DNA of 64,000 bases from positions 879,939 to 943,938 of the forward strand of contig CAVPGJ010000005.1 of NCBI GenBank assembly GCA_963704005.1, given 5' to 3'. The position numbers and the translations under genes are program-made. The notes under the pieces are model-generated. The model ran no database searches. It was not told the DNA's origin and saw nothing but the letters and a program-made list of their open reading frames with translations. Every line of letters starts with the position of its first letter. Positions within the stretch are counted from its first letter, which is position 1. This document shows, piece after piece, positions 50,951 through 58,403 of this stretch. This DNA is from AC-32 sp963704005. Lineage in GTDB: Bacteria > Actinomycetota > Thermoleophilia > Gaiellales > Gaiellaceae.

Positions 50951-51912
50951 CATGAGAAGAGCCTCGCCAAGTCGTCGCGGTCCTGTTCGGAGAGTCGGAG
51001 CTCCAGCGCCGCCAGGTACGGCTCCAGCTGTGCGGGCCGGCGCGGGCCCGCGATCACCGCCGTCACCTGCGGGTTGCCGAGGATCCAGGCGATCGCCAGG
51101 GTCGCCGGCTCGGCGCCTCGCTCGGCCGCTGCAGCCTCGAACGCCTCGAGCGCGTCGAACGTCGTTTCCTTCTCGAGCGCCTCGTACGGCCCGGGCCGGG
51201 TGGTCATCCGCGAGCCGGCCGGGTACGACTCGCCTCGCCGGTACTTGCCGGTCAGCCAGCCGCCGGCGAGCGGGCTGAACGGGGTGAAGCCGAGCCCCTC
51301 GCGCTCGCAGATCCCCATCACGTCTTCGGAGCTGCGGTCGAGCAGGCTGTACTCGTTCTGAACCCACTCGTAGCGGGCAAGCCCGAGGCGCTCGCTCGTC
51401 TCCAGCGCCTCCTCGAGCTGCTCCGCCTCCAGGTTGCTCCCGCCGATTGCCCGCACCTTCCCGGCGCGGACGAGCTCGTCGAGCGCGCGCAGCGTCTCTT
51501 CGATCGGCGTCTCCGGATCGGGCGCGTGGGTGAGATACATGTCGAGGCGCTCGGTCCGGAGCCGCTCGAGGCTGCCTTCGACTTCGCGCAGGATCCGCTC
51601 GCCCGCGAGCCCGTAGTCGTCGGGGTCGCCGGTGACCGACGAGAAGACCTTGCTGCTCAGCAGCACCGGCGAGCCCCGCTCCTCGCGCCAGTGGCCGATG
51701 TAGGCCTCGCTGCGCCCGCCGCCGTACGAGGCCGCTGTGTCGAAGAAGGCGATCCCGGCGGCGACGGCCGCGTCCAGCAGCTCGAATGCCTCCTCCTCCG
51801 ACTCGCCCTGCCCCCAGGTCGCCGGGTCGGAGCCGATCCCGCCGAAGTTGCCGCAGCCGAGGCCGATGCGGGTCAGCTCGATGCCGGTCCGGCCGAGGCG
51901 GGCGGTCTCCAC
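50950..51912 (-). CDS. Aldo/keto reductase
   Basis: The 320-residue NADPH-dependent oxidoreductase shows the catalytic tetrad: Asp and Tyr in FFDTAASYGGGRSE near residue 56-69, Lys in LLSSKVFSSV near 83-92 and His in DMYLTHAPDPETP near 124-136. The NADPH-binding end is PLAGGWLTGKYRRG and VIAGPRRPAQLE. I chose GTG 51912, where ETARLGRTGIELTRIGLG matches the family start, over an in-frame GTG seven codons upstream that would read through the operator region. The gene reads towards repeat copy 6. A perfect 16-base palindrome lies 35 bases ahead of its start. Confidence 0.87.
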   Translation of the reverse strand: METARLGRTGIELTRIGLGCGNFGGIGSDPATWGQGESEEEAFELLDAAVAAGIAFFDTAASYGGGRSEAYIGHWREERGSPVLLSSKVFSSVTGDPDDYGLAGERILREVEGSLERLRTERLDMYLTHAPDPETPIEETLRALDELVRAGKVRAIGGSNLEAEQLEEALETSERLGLARYEWVQNEYSLLDRSSEDVMGICEREGLGFTPFSPLAGGWLTGKYRRGESYPAGSRMTTRPGPYEALEKETTFDALEAFEAAAAERGAEPATLAIAWILGNPQVTAVIAGPRRPAQLEPYLAALELRLSEQDRDDLARLFS

Positions 51913-51946
51913 CGGGTGAATGTAGACATCCACCTGTCTTGATGTG

Positions 51947-51962
51947 GATGTAGGCCTACATC
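51947..51962. promoter_or_regulatory. Perfect 16-bp palindrome, likely operator
   Basis: GATGTAGGCCTACATC reads the same on both strands. It lies in the 82-base gap between the divergent aldo/keto reductase and YciI genes. A related half-site, GTAGACATCCAC/GTGGATGTAG, overlaps it to the left, so a dimeric regulator may contact extended sites. No regulator gene is adjacent apart from the Fur-family gene 3.7 kb away, and the sequence is not Fur-like. Confidence 0.6.
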
Positions 51963-51994
51963 ACGCGCTGATGCCCGCGTGCTAGAACGTCGAT

Positions 51995-52294
51995 GTGCCG
52001 ATGTTCCTCGTCGTCCTACGGCGCTCCGGCCCCGAGTACGACCACTCGAAACCGCTCGAGGAGCAGTCGGGCTGGGAGGAGCACGCGGCCTTCATGGACG
52101 CGCTCGTCGACGACGGGTTCATCGTCCTCGGCGGTGTGCTCGCCGACGAGGTCCGCACGGCGCACGCGGTCGAGGCCGAGTCGGAGCAGGCGATCCGAGA
52201 GCGGCTCGCGCGCGACCCCTGGAGCGGGAGTCACCTCGTGGTCGACTCGATCGACCAGTGGACGATTCGGCTCGACAGCAGGCTCACCGCGTAG
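51995..52294 (+). CDS. YciI-family protein
   Basis: The 99-residue protein has the YCII ferredoxin-like fold pattern: FLVVLRRSGPEYDHSKPLEEQSGWEEHAAFMDALVDDGFIVLGGVL, where the H of WEEHAAFM and a later Asp are the conserved active-site-like residues, then AIRERLARDPW. Some members are small dehalogenase- or hydrolase-like enzymes; most are uncharacterised. It starts at GTG 51995 or ATG 52001. Its 3' end overlaps the convergent permease gene by 64 bases. Confidence 0.78.
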   Translation: MPMFLVVLRRSGPEYDHSKPLEEQSGWEEHAAFMDALVDDGFIVLGGVLADEVRTAHAVEAESEQAIRERLARDPWSGSHLVVDSIDQWTIRLDSRLTA

Positions 52295-53067
52295 ACCGCG
52301 ACTGCGACGCCGATCACCGCCGAGCTGGGCGGGAGGCTGGGAAAGACGTAGGCCAGGGTCAGGCCGAGCCAGACCGAGCCGACCGCGAGCGCGGCCGAGA
52401 CAGCGAGCCCCGCCCACGGACGCGTGGTCAGTCGGTGGGCCGCTCCCGCCGGCGCGGCGAGCAGGCCGAGCAGGAGCAGCGCGCCGATCGCCTGGGTTGC
52501 CTCGGCGCAGACGACACCGAGCAGCGCAAGAAACAGCAACCCCAGCGCGCGGACGGGCACGCCCTGCGCCTCCGCCACGCCTTCGTCGAGCGACGAGAAG
52601 AGCAGCGGTCGCGCGATCGTGAGCAGCGCCGCGGCCGTGACGACCGCGATCGTCACCGAGACGCGGACGTCGTGCGCGCTCAGCCCGAAGATCGAGCCGA
52701 ACAGGACGCGCACGCCGGCGGCCCCGTTTCCGCTGCCGCTGCGCTGCGTCGTGAAGATCGCCAGGAAGAGCACTCCGAGGCCCAGGGTCCAGGCGAACAG
52801 CGAGCCGATCGCGACGTCGTCGGCGCGCGCCCGCTCGCCCAGCGTCCCGATCACGAGCCCGCCGCAGATCGTCGCCACGAACACGCCCCCGAGCAGATCG
52901 AGCCCGAGCGCGGCCGCGCCGAGCGCCCCGGTGAAGGCCACGTGGCTGAGCGCGTCGCCGGCGAAGACCTGGGCGCGCAGGACGACGAAGTAGCCGACGA
53001 GCCCGCAGGCGAGGCCGACGAAGGTCCCGGCGATCAGGGCGTTGCGCATGAACTCGTGCGCGAACAT
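52231..53067 (-). CDS. Zn/Mn-type ABC transporter permease (ABC-3 family), second copy
   Basis: The 278-residue membrane protein has eight or nine hydrophobic segments and ZnuB/MntB-type features: FMRNALIAGTFVGLACGLVGYFVVLRAQVFAGDALSHVAFTGALG at the start, DDVAIGSLFAWTLGLGVLFL in the middle and PLLFSSLDEGVAEAQGVPVRALGLLFL near 180-206. ATG 53067 overlaps the stop of the preceding permease (TGATG). It is the last gene of the operon. Two permease genes in one set suggest a heterodimeric channel. Confidence 0.87.
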   Translation of the reverse strand: MFAHEFMRNALIAGTFVGLACGLVGYFVVLRAQVFAGDALSHVAFTGALGAAALGLDLLGGVFVATICGGLVIGTLGERARADDVAIGSLFAWTLGLGVLFLAIFTTQRSGSGNGAAGVRVLFGSIFGLSAHDVRVSVTIAVVTAAALLTIARPLLFSSLDEGVAEAQGVPVRALGLLFLALLGVVCAEATQAIGALLLLGLLAAPAGAAHRLTTRPWAGLAVSAALAVGSVWLGLTLAYVFPSLPPSSAVIGVAVAVYAVSLLSSRIVHWSIESTTR

Positions 53068-53920
53068 CAACGGGTCGCGAGCCGCACGAGCACGTAGAGA
53101 GCGAACGAGAGCGACGTCACGTAGAAGCCGACCGGGTAGACCGAGAAGTAGGCGAGCGCGAGCCCGATCCAGGTCACTGCCAGCGCGAGCGCGACCGAGA
53201 GCGTGAGCCCGAGCCACGGCCGCGAGGTCAGCCGGTGCGCGGTCGCGGCCGGAGTCGACGAGCAGCGCGAAGACGAGCAGGGCACCCGTGATCTGGCTCG
53301 TCTCGGCCACCGAGAGGCCGAGCACGAGCAGGAAGCCGAGGCCGAGCACGCGGACCGGCACGCCGCTCGCCCTGGCGACTTCGGCGTCGACCGAGGCGAA
53401 GAAGAGCGGCCGCGCCGCCACGGCGGTCACGGTGACGGTGGCGACTGCCACGAGCAGGAGCACGAGAACTTGTGACCTGGTGATCCCGAGGAAGGTCCCG
53501 AAGAGCAGCGAGTCGAGCCCGGTCAGGATGCGGTGCGAGAGCGAGACGAACAGGAAGCCGAGGGCCAGGGCCAGCGCCTGCAGCGACCCGATCGCCGCCG
53601 ACTCGGCCCCGAGGCTCCGGCGCGTGCCGGCGATCGCGGCCAGGATCAGCGCCCCGCGCTCCGCAGAAGCCGAAGTAGCCGAAAGCGAGCGGCACGCCCG
53701 CCCAGCCGGCGGCGGCCGCGCCCGGGAAGGCGATCACCGAGAGCGTGTGCCCGGCGAACGCCTGCCGGCGCAGGACCATGAACCAGCCGGTGACCCCGGC
53801 CATGACCGCGACGATCGCCCCGGCCTCGAGCGCGTTGACCATGAACGGGTAGGCGAACAGCTGCCGGAAGTCGTCGAGCAGGTTCCACGAGAGCCCCTGG
53901 AAGACGCCGGCGTCAACCAT
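53067..53920 (-). CDS. Zn/Mn-type ABC transporter permease (ABC-3 family), first copy, two frame breaks
   Basis: The repaired 283-residue membrane protein reads VNALEAGAIVAVMAGVTGWFMVLRRQAFAGHTLSVIAFPGAA first, then, after one extra G near 53652, ALILAAIAGTRRSLGAESAAIG, then VDAEVARASGVPVRVLGLGFLL, and after one extra G near 53255, AATAHRLTSRPWLGLTLSVALA to the end. Both breaks mend within GG or GGG runs and the total is exactly 284 codons. It is clearly related to the next permease. Spacing from the ATPase gene is 14 bases. Confidence 0.8.
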
Positions 53921-53934
53921 GGGCGACGGAGGTC

Positions 53935-54755
53935 TCAACCATGGGCGTGGCGGTCGCCGTGGTGGAACGGCGCCTCGGGCTGGCCGACGACGACGAGCCG
54001 CCCGTCCGAGGCGCGCAGCACCTCGATCGGCACGCCGAACAGGCTCGCTCAGCGTCTCGCTCGTGATCACCTCTTGGGGCCGGCCGCCGACCGCGCTGCC
54101 GCCCGCGACGTAGACGACCTGGTCGATGAAGCCGAGGATCGGGTTGACGTCGTGCGCGACGAGCAGGACGGCCACGTGCTCCTGCTCGCAGATCCGGCGC
54201 ACGAGCGCGGCGACCGCGGCCTGGCTGGCGAGGTCGAGGCTGTCGAGCGGCTCGTCCAGCAGAAGCAGCTGCGGGCCGGCGGACGAGCGCCTGGGCGATC
54301 AGCAGCCGCTGCTGCTCGCCGCCGGAGAGCTCGCCGATCGGCTCCTTCGCGTAGCCGCTCGCGCCGACGAGCTCGAGCACCTCGGCAAGGCGGCGCGCTT
54401 TTGTCTTCGCGCCCGGGAGCCACGGCAGCGGAATCCCCCAGCGGGAGCCGTCGAAGCCGAGGCCTACGAGGTCGATCCCGCGGATCCGGGTGCCTGCGTC
54501 GAAGCTGCGCCGCTGCGGCAGGTAGCCGATCTGCGCGTTCGCATCGCCCGGCGGCCTGCCGAGCACCGTCGCCTTCCCGGCCGCGAGCGGCAGCAGGCCG
54601 AGGATCGCCTTCACCAGCGTCGACTTGCCGGCCCCGTTCGGGCCGAGCACCGCCACGAACTCGCCCTGCGCGACCTCGAGCGAGACGTCCTGGAGGATCG
54701 TCCTGCCACCGAGGCGAATCGTGGCCCTCTCGAGGGCGACCGCGGTCTCGGTCAC
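53935..54755 (-). CDS. Zn/Mn-type ABC transporter ATP-binding protein, two frame breaks
   Basis: The repaired 272-residue ATPase has Walker A VLGPNGAGKSTLVKAILG near residue 36-53, Q-loop IGYLPQRRSFD near 84-94, signature ELSGGEQQRLLIAQALV, then, after one extra C near 54284, LLLLDEPLDSLDLAS (Walker B) and the H-loop VLLVAHDVNPIL. Another extra C near 54047 is followed by FGVPIEVLRASDGRLVV and a His-rich end (HHGDRHAHG) often seen in zinc transporter parts. GTG 54755 overlaps the stop of the binding protein (GTGA). Confidence 0.83.
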
Positions 54756-55660
54756 CTTCCCGTCGCCTCGGCCAGCGCGTGCATCAGCGCCTCGAGCTGG
54801 TGCGACTGCCAGTCCTGAAACCCTGCCGAGGCCGGCGTCATCGTCTCGGTGATCGTGGTCACCGGGATGCCCCGCTTGCGGGCCGCGTCGGTGATCCGCT
54901 GCACGTCCGGGGTGCTGTTCTGGCTGTTGAAGACCCAGACCTTGATCCGCCGGGCCGCGATCTGGCGGTCGATCGTGGTGATGTCGGAGGCGTTCGGCTC
55001 GGCGCCCTCGCTGATCGCCTTCAGGAAGGAGTCCGGCGTCAGCAGGTTCAGCCCGAGCGCCTGGGCCAGCGGCGCGAAGATGCTCTCGGAGGCGCCGACG
55101 GGCACGCCGTGGTAGCGGCGGTTGATGGTCGCGATCAGGCGCTTGTACTGCGCGAGGCCCTTCGTCTCGAAGCTGGCCTTCTGCGCCCGGAAGTAGGCGG
55201 CGTCCTTCGGGTCGAGCTTCGAGTAGTCGACGGCGATCGCGTCGATCACCTGCTCCACGTTCGGGGGCGAGTACCAGCGGTGCGGGTTGCCGCCCGCCGA
55301 TATCCCGACCAGGTCGCCGACGGTGAGCACGATTCGACCGCCGACCGGGTTCGAAGCCAGCAGCTTGCCGGCCCACGGGTCGTAGCCGATCCCGTTCACG
55401 ATCGCCATCCGCGCGCCGGCGAGCAGGCGCCCGTCCGCGGCGGTCGGCTCGTAGTCGTGCGGGTCGGTCGCCGGGCTCGTGATCACGCTCGTCACGTGCA
55501 CCTTGGAGCCGCCGAGCTGCGCGGCGATGCTGCCCCAGAAGTTCTCCGCGGCGACGACCTCGAGCGGGCCGTCGCCGCCGGCCGTCGTGGCCGAGCCGGC
55601 GCAGCCGGCCAAGCACGCCAGCAGTGCCGCGAGCAGGAGAGCCGGGGCCATCCGTCCCAT
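54752..55660 (-). CDS. Zn/Mn-type ABC transporter substrate-binding lipoprotein (ZnuA-like)
   Basis: The 302-residue lipoprotein has a signal peptide with lipobox LAGC near residue 17-20. Cluster A-I metal-binding features are DPHDYEPT near 66-73 (metal His), NPHRWYSP near 124-131 (second His) and ESIFAPLAQALGLNLLTP near 194-211, where the third ligand region falls. It lacks the His-rich loop of many zinc-specific ZnuA proteins, so Mn or another divalent metal is possible. It is divergent from the Fur-family gene with a shared promoter region. ATG 55651 is an alternative start. Confidence 0.85.
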   Translation of the reverse strand: MGRMAPALLLAALLACLAGCAGSATTAGGDGPLEVVAAENFWGSIAAQLGGSKVHVTSVITSPATDPHDYEPTAADGRLLAGARMAIVNGIGYDPWAGKLLASNPVGGRIVLTVGDLVGISAGGNPHRWYSPPNVEQVIDAIAVDYSKLDPKDAAYFRAQKASFETKGLAQYKRLIATINRRYHGVPVGASESIFAPLAQALGLNLLTPDSFLKAISEGAEPNASDITTIDRQIAARRIKVWVFNSQNSTPDVQRITDAARKRGIPVTTITETMTPASAGFQDWQSHQLEALMHALAEATGR

Positions 55661-55734
55661 CGGGGCCGGACTATATGCTAACGATACTCATTCCCGCAAC
55701 CACAAGCGAACCGAGAACCGCTATCGTTACCACC
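55661..55734. promoter_or_regulatory. Divergent promoter with Fur/Zur-like inverted half-sites
   Basis: The 74-base gap between the metal-transporter operon (minus) and the Fur-family gene (plus) is AT-richer than its surroundings. It carries TAACGATA at 55679-55686 and its exact inverse TATCGTTA at 55722-55729, next to CTCATTC. These resemble halves of Zur/Fur boxes (T-A-A-n-G-A-T-A / T-A-T-C-n-T-T-A). The second half-site lies five bases before the regulator start, suiting autoregulation. Confidence 0.6.
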
Positions 55735-56178
55735 GTGCGAGACCGGAGCACCGATTGGATCTACGCGACGCTCGAAGCGCTGCGGATGAAAGGCCATCGC
55801 GACGGCAGCGCGCGGCGAACCGTGATCCAGCTGCTCGGGCGCCAGGATTGCTGCGTGACCGCGCAGGAGATCTTCGACGACCTCCGCGTCGAAGGAACCC
55901 CCGTCGGCATCGCGAGCATCTACCGGACGCTCGAGCAGCTGACGCGCGAGGGGTTCGTGCAGCGGATCGACGTCGGCGCGGGCATCTCGCGCTTCGAGCC
56001 GCTCCACGCCGACGGCGAGCATCACCACCATCTCGTGTGCGACGGCTGCGGCAAGGTCGAGGCGTTCTCGGACGACCAGCTCGAGCGCGCCCTGCGCCAG
56101 GTCGAGGGGCGGACCGGCTACTCGGTCGCCGGCCACGACGTCGTGCTCCGCGGCGCCTGCCGCGAATGCGTCAAGTAG
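55735..56178 (+). CDS. Fur-family metalloregulator (probably Zur-like)
   Basis: The 147-residue repressor has a winged-helix N-domain with TVIQLLGRQDCCVTAQEIFDDLR and VGIASIYRTLEQLTREGFVQRID (recognition helix), and a dimer domain with metal residues in HADGEHHHHLVCDGCGKVEAF (His cluster plus CxxC) and a terminal CRECVK (second CxxC), the structural zinc site. GTG 55735 is preferred; an upstream ATG at 55675 would place coding sequence across the operator. Divergence from a Zn/Mn ABC operon argues for Zur or a manganese-sensing relative rather than an iron Fur (inference). Confidence 0.9.
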   Translation: MRDRSTDWIYATLEALRMKGHRDGSARRTVIQLLGRQDCCVTAQEIFDDLRVEGTPVGIASIYRTLEQLTREGFVQRIDVGAGISRFEPLHADGEHHHHLVCDGCGKVEAFSDDQLERALRQVEGRTGYSVAGHDVVLRGACRECVK

Positions 56179-56339
56179 GAGGGCTTGGCGGAACCTCGCT
56201 CGTCGGCGGGGTGCGATGGCCGTTCCGAGGCAAGGACGCAGGGAGTCCCTGTAGTGGATAACTACAGGGACGACTGAGGACGCGGCCTCGGGGCGGACAG
56301 CGCGGCCCGAAGGCACAGACTTGGTTCTGCCAGGCCCTC
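56179..56339. other. Structured 161-base gap between convergent genes
   Basis: No open frame is supported here. The region holds a perfect 11-bp hairpin GTCCCTGTAGT-GGATA-ACTACAGGGAC (56245-56271), two direct copies of CGCGGCC (around 56280-56313) and a further GGCACAGA/TCTGCC inverted repeat near 56319-56335. The hairpin could end transcription of the fur-like gene, the NlpC gene, or both. The remaining structure is unexplained and could be a small RNA or a single repeat unit. Confidence 0.45.
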
Positions 56340-57152
56340 CTAGTAACCGAAGACGCTGCCGGCCAGGGCGCTCGGTCTCGCCGCGCCGACGTAGCCCATC
56401 TCCGCAGCCTCCTGCGAGAGGCTCGCGATCTTGACCACGTCGCCGGTGTGCGGCGCCTCGATGAAGTTGTCGCCGCCCGCGAAGATGCCGACGTGGCCGG
56501 GCCCGTTCGAGCGGGGCTCGAAGAAGACGAGATCGCCCGGTTCTAGCTGCGAGGCATCGACGTGCGGGAGCATCTGCCACTGGTCGGCCGCGTAGTGGGG
56601 CAGCTGGATCCCGAGCTGGGCGTAGACGTACATCGTCAGCCCGGAGCAGTCGAAGCCGGTGAGCGGGTCGGCGCCGCCCCAGCGGTAGGGGATGCCCAGG
56701 AACTGGTCGGCGATCGAGACGGCCGTGATGCCGGTCGTGCCGGAAGGAGCCGCGGGAGCGAGCGGCACGACCGTCTGTAGCGGGGGCGGCTGAAGCGCCA
56801 CCTCGAGCTGCGCAATCTCCTGGCGCAGTTCCGAGACGCGAGCCGAGGCCGCCTCGGCGTCGGCCCGGAGCTGGGCGGCGCGCTGCTCGGCGGCAAGCTG
56901 ATCGGAGAGCAGGACAGCGGATGCGGCCCTTCGTTCGACGCGCGCGAGCTTCGCGTGGAGCGTCCGGCTCAGGCTCCGCGCCTGCGCGAGCGCCTGCCGG
57001 TCGGCGCCGAGCTCTCCGTTCGCGGGCGCCGAGGCCGACGCGTCGGACGGCGTGGTCGGGACGACCACGAACACCGGCCCGGCGGCCGCCGCGGGTGCGG
57101 CGACGGCGAGCGACACGAGCAGGGCAAGGACAAGCGCGCGCAACTTCGTCAC
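56340..57152 (-). CDS. Secreted NlpC/P60 peptidoglycan endopeptidase with coiled coil
   Basis: The 270-residue protein has a signal peptide (KLRALVLALLVSLAVAAPA), a long helical region near residue 45-115 likely to form a coiled coil, a Pro-rich linker, and a C-terminal NlpC/P60 domain. The catalytic Cys is in TGFDCSGLTMYVYAQLG near 164-180, the His in GPGHVGIFAGG near 218-228 and a third polar residue in FIEAPHTGD. Such enzymes cut between D-Glu and diaminopimelate in wall peptides and matter for cell separation. GTG 57152 starts it. It is divergent from the DUF202 gene across 62 bases. Confidence 0.88.
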   Translation of the reverse strand: MTKLRALVLALLVSLAVAAPAAAAGPVFVVVPTTPSDASASAPANGELGADRQALAQARSLSRTLHAKLARVERRAASAVLLSDQLAAEQRAAQLRADAEAASARVSELRQEIAQLEVALQPPPLQTVVPLAPAAPSGTTGITAVSIADQFLGIPYRWGGADPLTGFDCSGLTMYVYAQLGIQLPHYAADQWQMLPHVDASQLEPGDLVFFEPRSNGPGHVGIFAGGDNFIEAPHTGDVVKIASLSQEAAEMGYVGAARPSALAGSVFGY

Positions 57153-57214
57153 CTCTGCGGCATCGGCAGGTGGAATCCCGTCCTTGAGGCGGAACCGTCT
57201 AGGGTGCCGGGGCG

Positions 57215-57571
57215 ATGAGCGAGCAGCGTGCGGACGTCGTCGACGCGACCCGCCGGACGAGGCTCGCGAACGAACGGACCTTCCTCGCCTGGCTGCGCAC
57301 CGCGCTGACCGCGGTCGTGGCCGCGATCGGCGCCGGCAAGATCGTCCCGGGCCTGACTGACGTGGCGCACTGGCCGTTCGAGATCCTCGGCGCGGGCTTC
57401 GCAGCGCTGGCAGTCGTGCTTGTCGCCTACGGTGTTCAGAGGTTCCTTAGCGTGGAACAGGCGCTCGCGGCGGGCGAGTTCACGCCGCTGCGGCCGAAGG
57501 ACGCGCTGTTCCTGGCGGCGTTCGCCGGCGTCCTCGGCCTGGCCACGCTCGGCTTCATCTTCATCCATTGA
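57215..57571 (+). CDS. DUF202 (YidH-like) membrane protein
   Basis: The 118-residue protein has three hydrophobic segments and the DUF202 signature RTRLANERTFLAWLRTALT near the N-terminus, then GAGFAALAVVLVAYGVQRFL in the middle. Function is unknown. It is 13 bases before the ctaG-like gene, so probably co-transcribed. Confidence 0.85.
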   Translation: MSEQRADVVDATRRTRLANERTFLAWLRTALTAVVAAIGAGKIVPGLTDVAHWPFEILGAGFAALAVVLVAYGVQRFLSVEQALAAGEFTPLRPKDALFLAAFAGVLGLATLGFIFIH

Positions 57572-57584
57572 GCCGGGCGCGGGC

Positions 57585-58403
57585 ATGAACCCGGGCGTGC
57601 TCCTGCTTGCGCTCGCAGCGGCAGTCCTCTACGAGCTCGGCCGCCGCCGGCTGGGCGGCGGGCGCAGTCGCCGCGAACGCGGTTGGCGGGCGGAGGCGTT
57701 CTACGCCGGGCTCGTCGCGCTGATCGTCGCGACCCAGCCGCCGCTCGACGGGCTCGCCGACCGGTCGTTCTCGGCGCACATGGCCCAGCACCTGCTCCTG
57801 CAGACGGTGGCGCCGCCCTTGCTCGTGCTCGGAGCGCCCTGGCTGCCGGTCTGGCGAATGCTTCCGTCCGGCGGCCGCCGCCGGCTCGGCCGCTGGCTTG
57901 CCTGCTCGCGCGGAGCCGTTCCCCTGAGCCTCCTCGGCCGAATCCTCGGCCGGCCCCCGGTGGCCTGGCTGCTCTTCGTCGGCGCGATCGCGCTCTCGCA
58001 CCTGCCCGCGATCTTCGACTTCGCCCTTCGCGACCCGTTCTTTCACGACGGGGAGCACGCGCTCTTCCTCGGCCTCGGCCTGCTCTTCTGGTCGCGCGCG
58101 CTCGACTCGCCGCCCTTCCGTGCCCGGCTGCGCCCGCCGGAGGCAGCCCTCTACTTCGCGACCGCGATCGTGGCCGAGTCGGTGCTCGCCCTCGCGATCC
58201 TGCAGGCGCGCTCGCCGCTCTACGTGCCCTACGCGGCCGAGGCCCACCGGCCCGGCGGCCTGACGGCGCTCGCCGACCAGCAGCTCGGCGGAGCGGTGAT
58301 GCTCGAGCCGGCGTCGCTGCCGCTGCTGATCGCGCTGGTCTGGTCGCTCAAGCGCTGGCTCGACGCGGCTCAGCCTTCCGCCGCCGCGGGATCCAGCCGC
58401 TGA
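57585..58403 (+). CDS. ctaG: Cytochrome c oxidase assembly factor CtaG (caa3 type)
   Basis: The 272-residue membrane protein has about seven hydrophobic segments and family residues DRSFSAHMAQHLLLQTVAPPLLVLGAP near residue 58-84, where the His pair is thought to handle copper, SHLPAIFDFALRDPFFHDGEHALFLGLGLLFW near 135-166, and the late QLGGAVMLEPASLPLL. CtaG helps insert copper into haem-copper oxidase of Bacillus type. ATG 57585 matches the family start. Its 3' end overlaps the convergent MFS gene by 34 bases. Confidence 0.85.
   Translation: MNPGVLLLALAAAVLYELGRRRLGGGRSRRERGWRAEAFYAGLVALIVATQPPLDGLADRSFSAHMAQHLLLQTVAPPLLVLGAPWLPVWRMLPSGGRRRLGRWLACSRGAVPLSLLGRILGRPPVAWLLFVGAIALSHLPAIFDFALRDPFFHDGEHALFLGLGLLFWSRALDSPPFRARLRPPEAALYFATAIVAESVLALAILQARSPLYVPYAAEAHRPGGLTALADQQLGGAVMLEPASLPLLIALVWSLKRWLDAAQPSAAAGSSR

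Noticed and set aside
55675..55734. An earlier ATG start for the Fur-family gene
   Set aside because: It would add 20 residues with no family similarity and would run through the operator-like half-sites; GTG 55735 gives the normal N-terminus.
56179..57214. A cyclic-di-AMP riboswitch for the NlpC/P60 gene
   Set aside because: The gene's upstream gap is only 62 bases and lacks the conserved motifs. The structured region lies at its 3' side.
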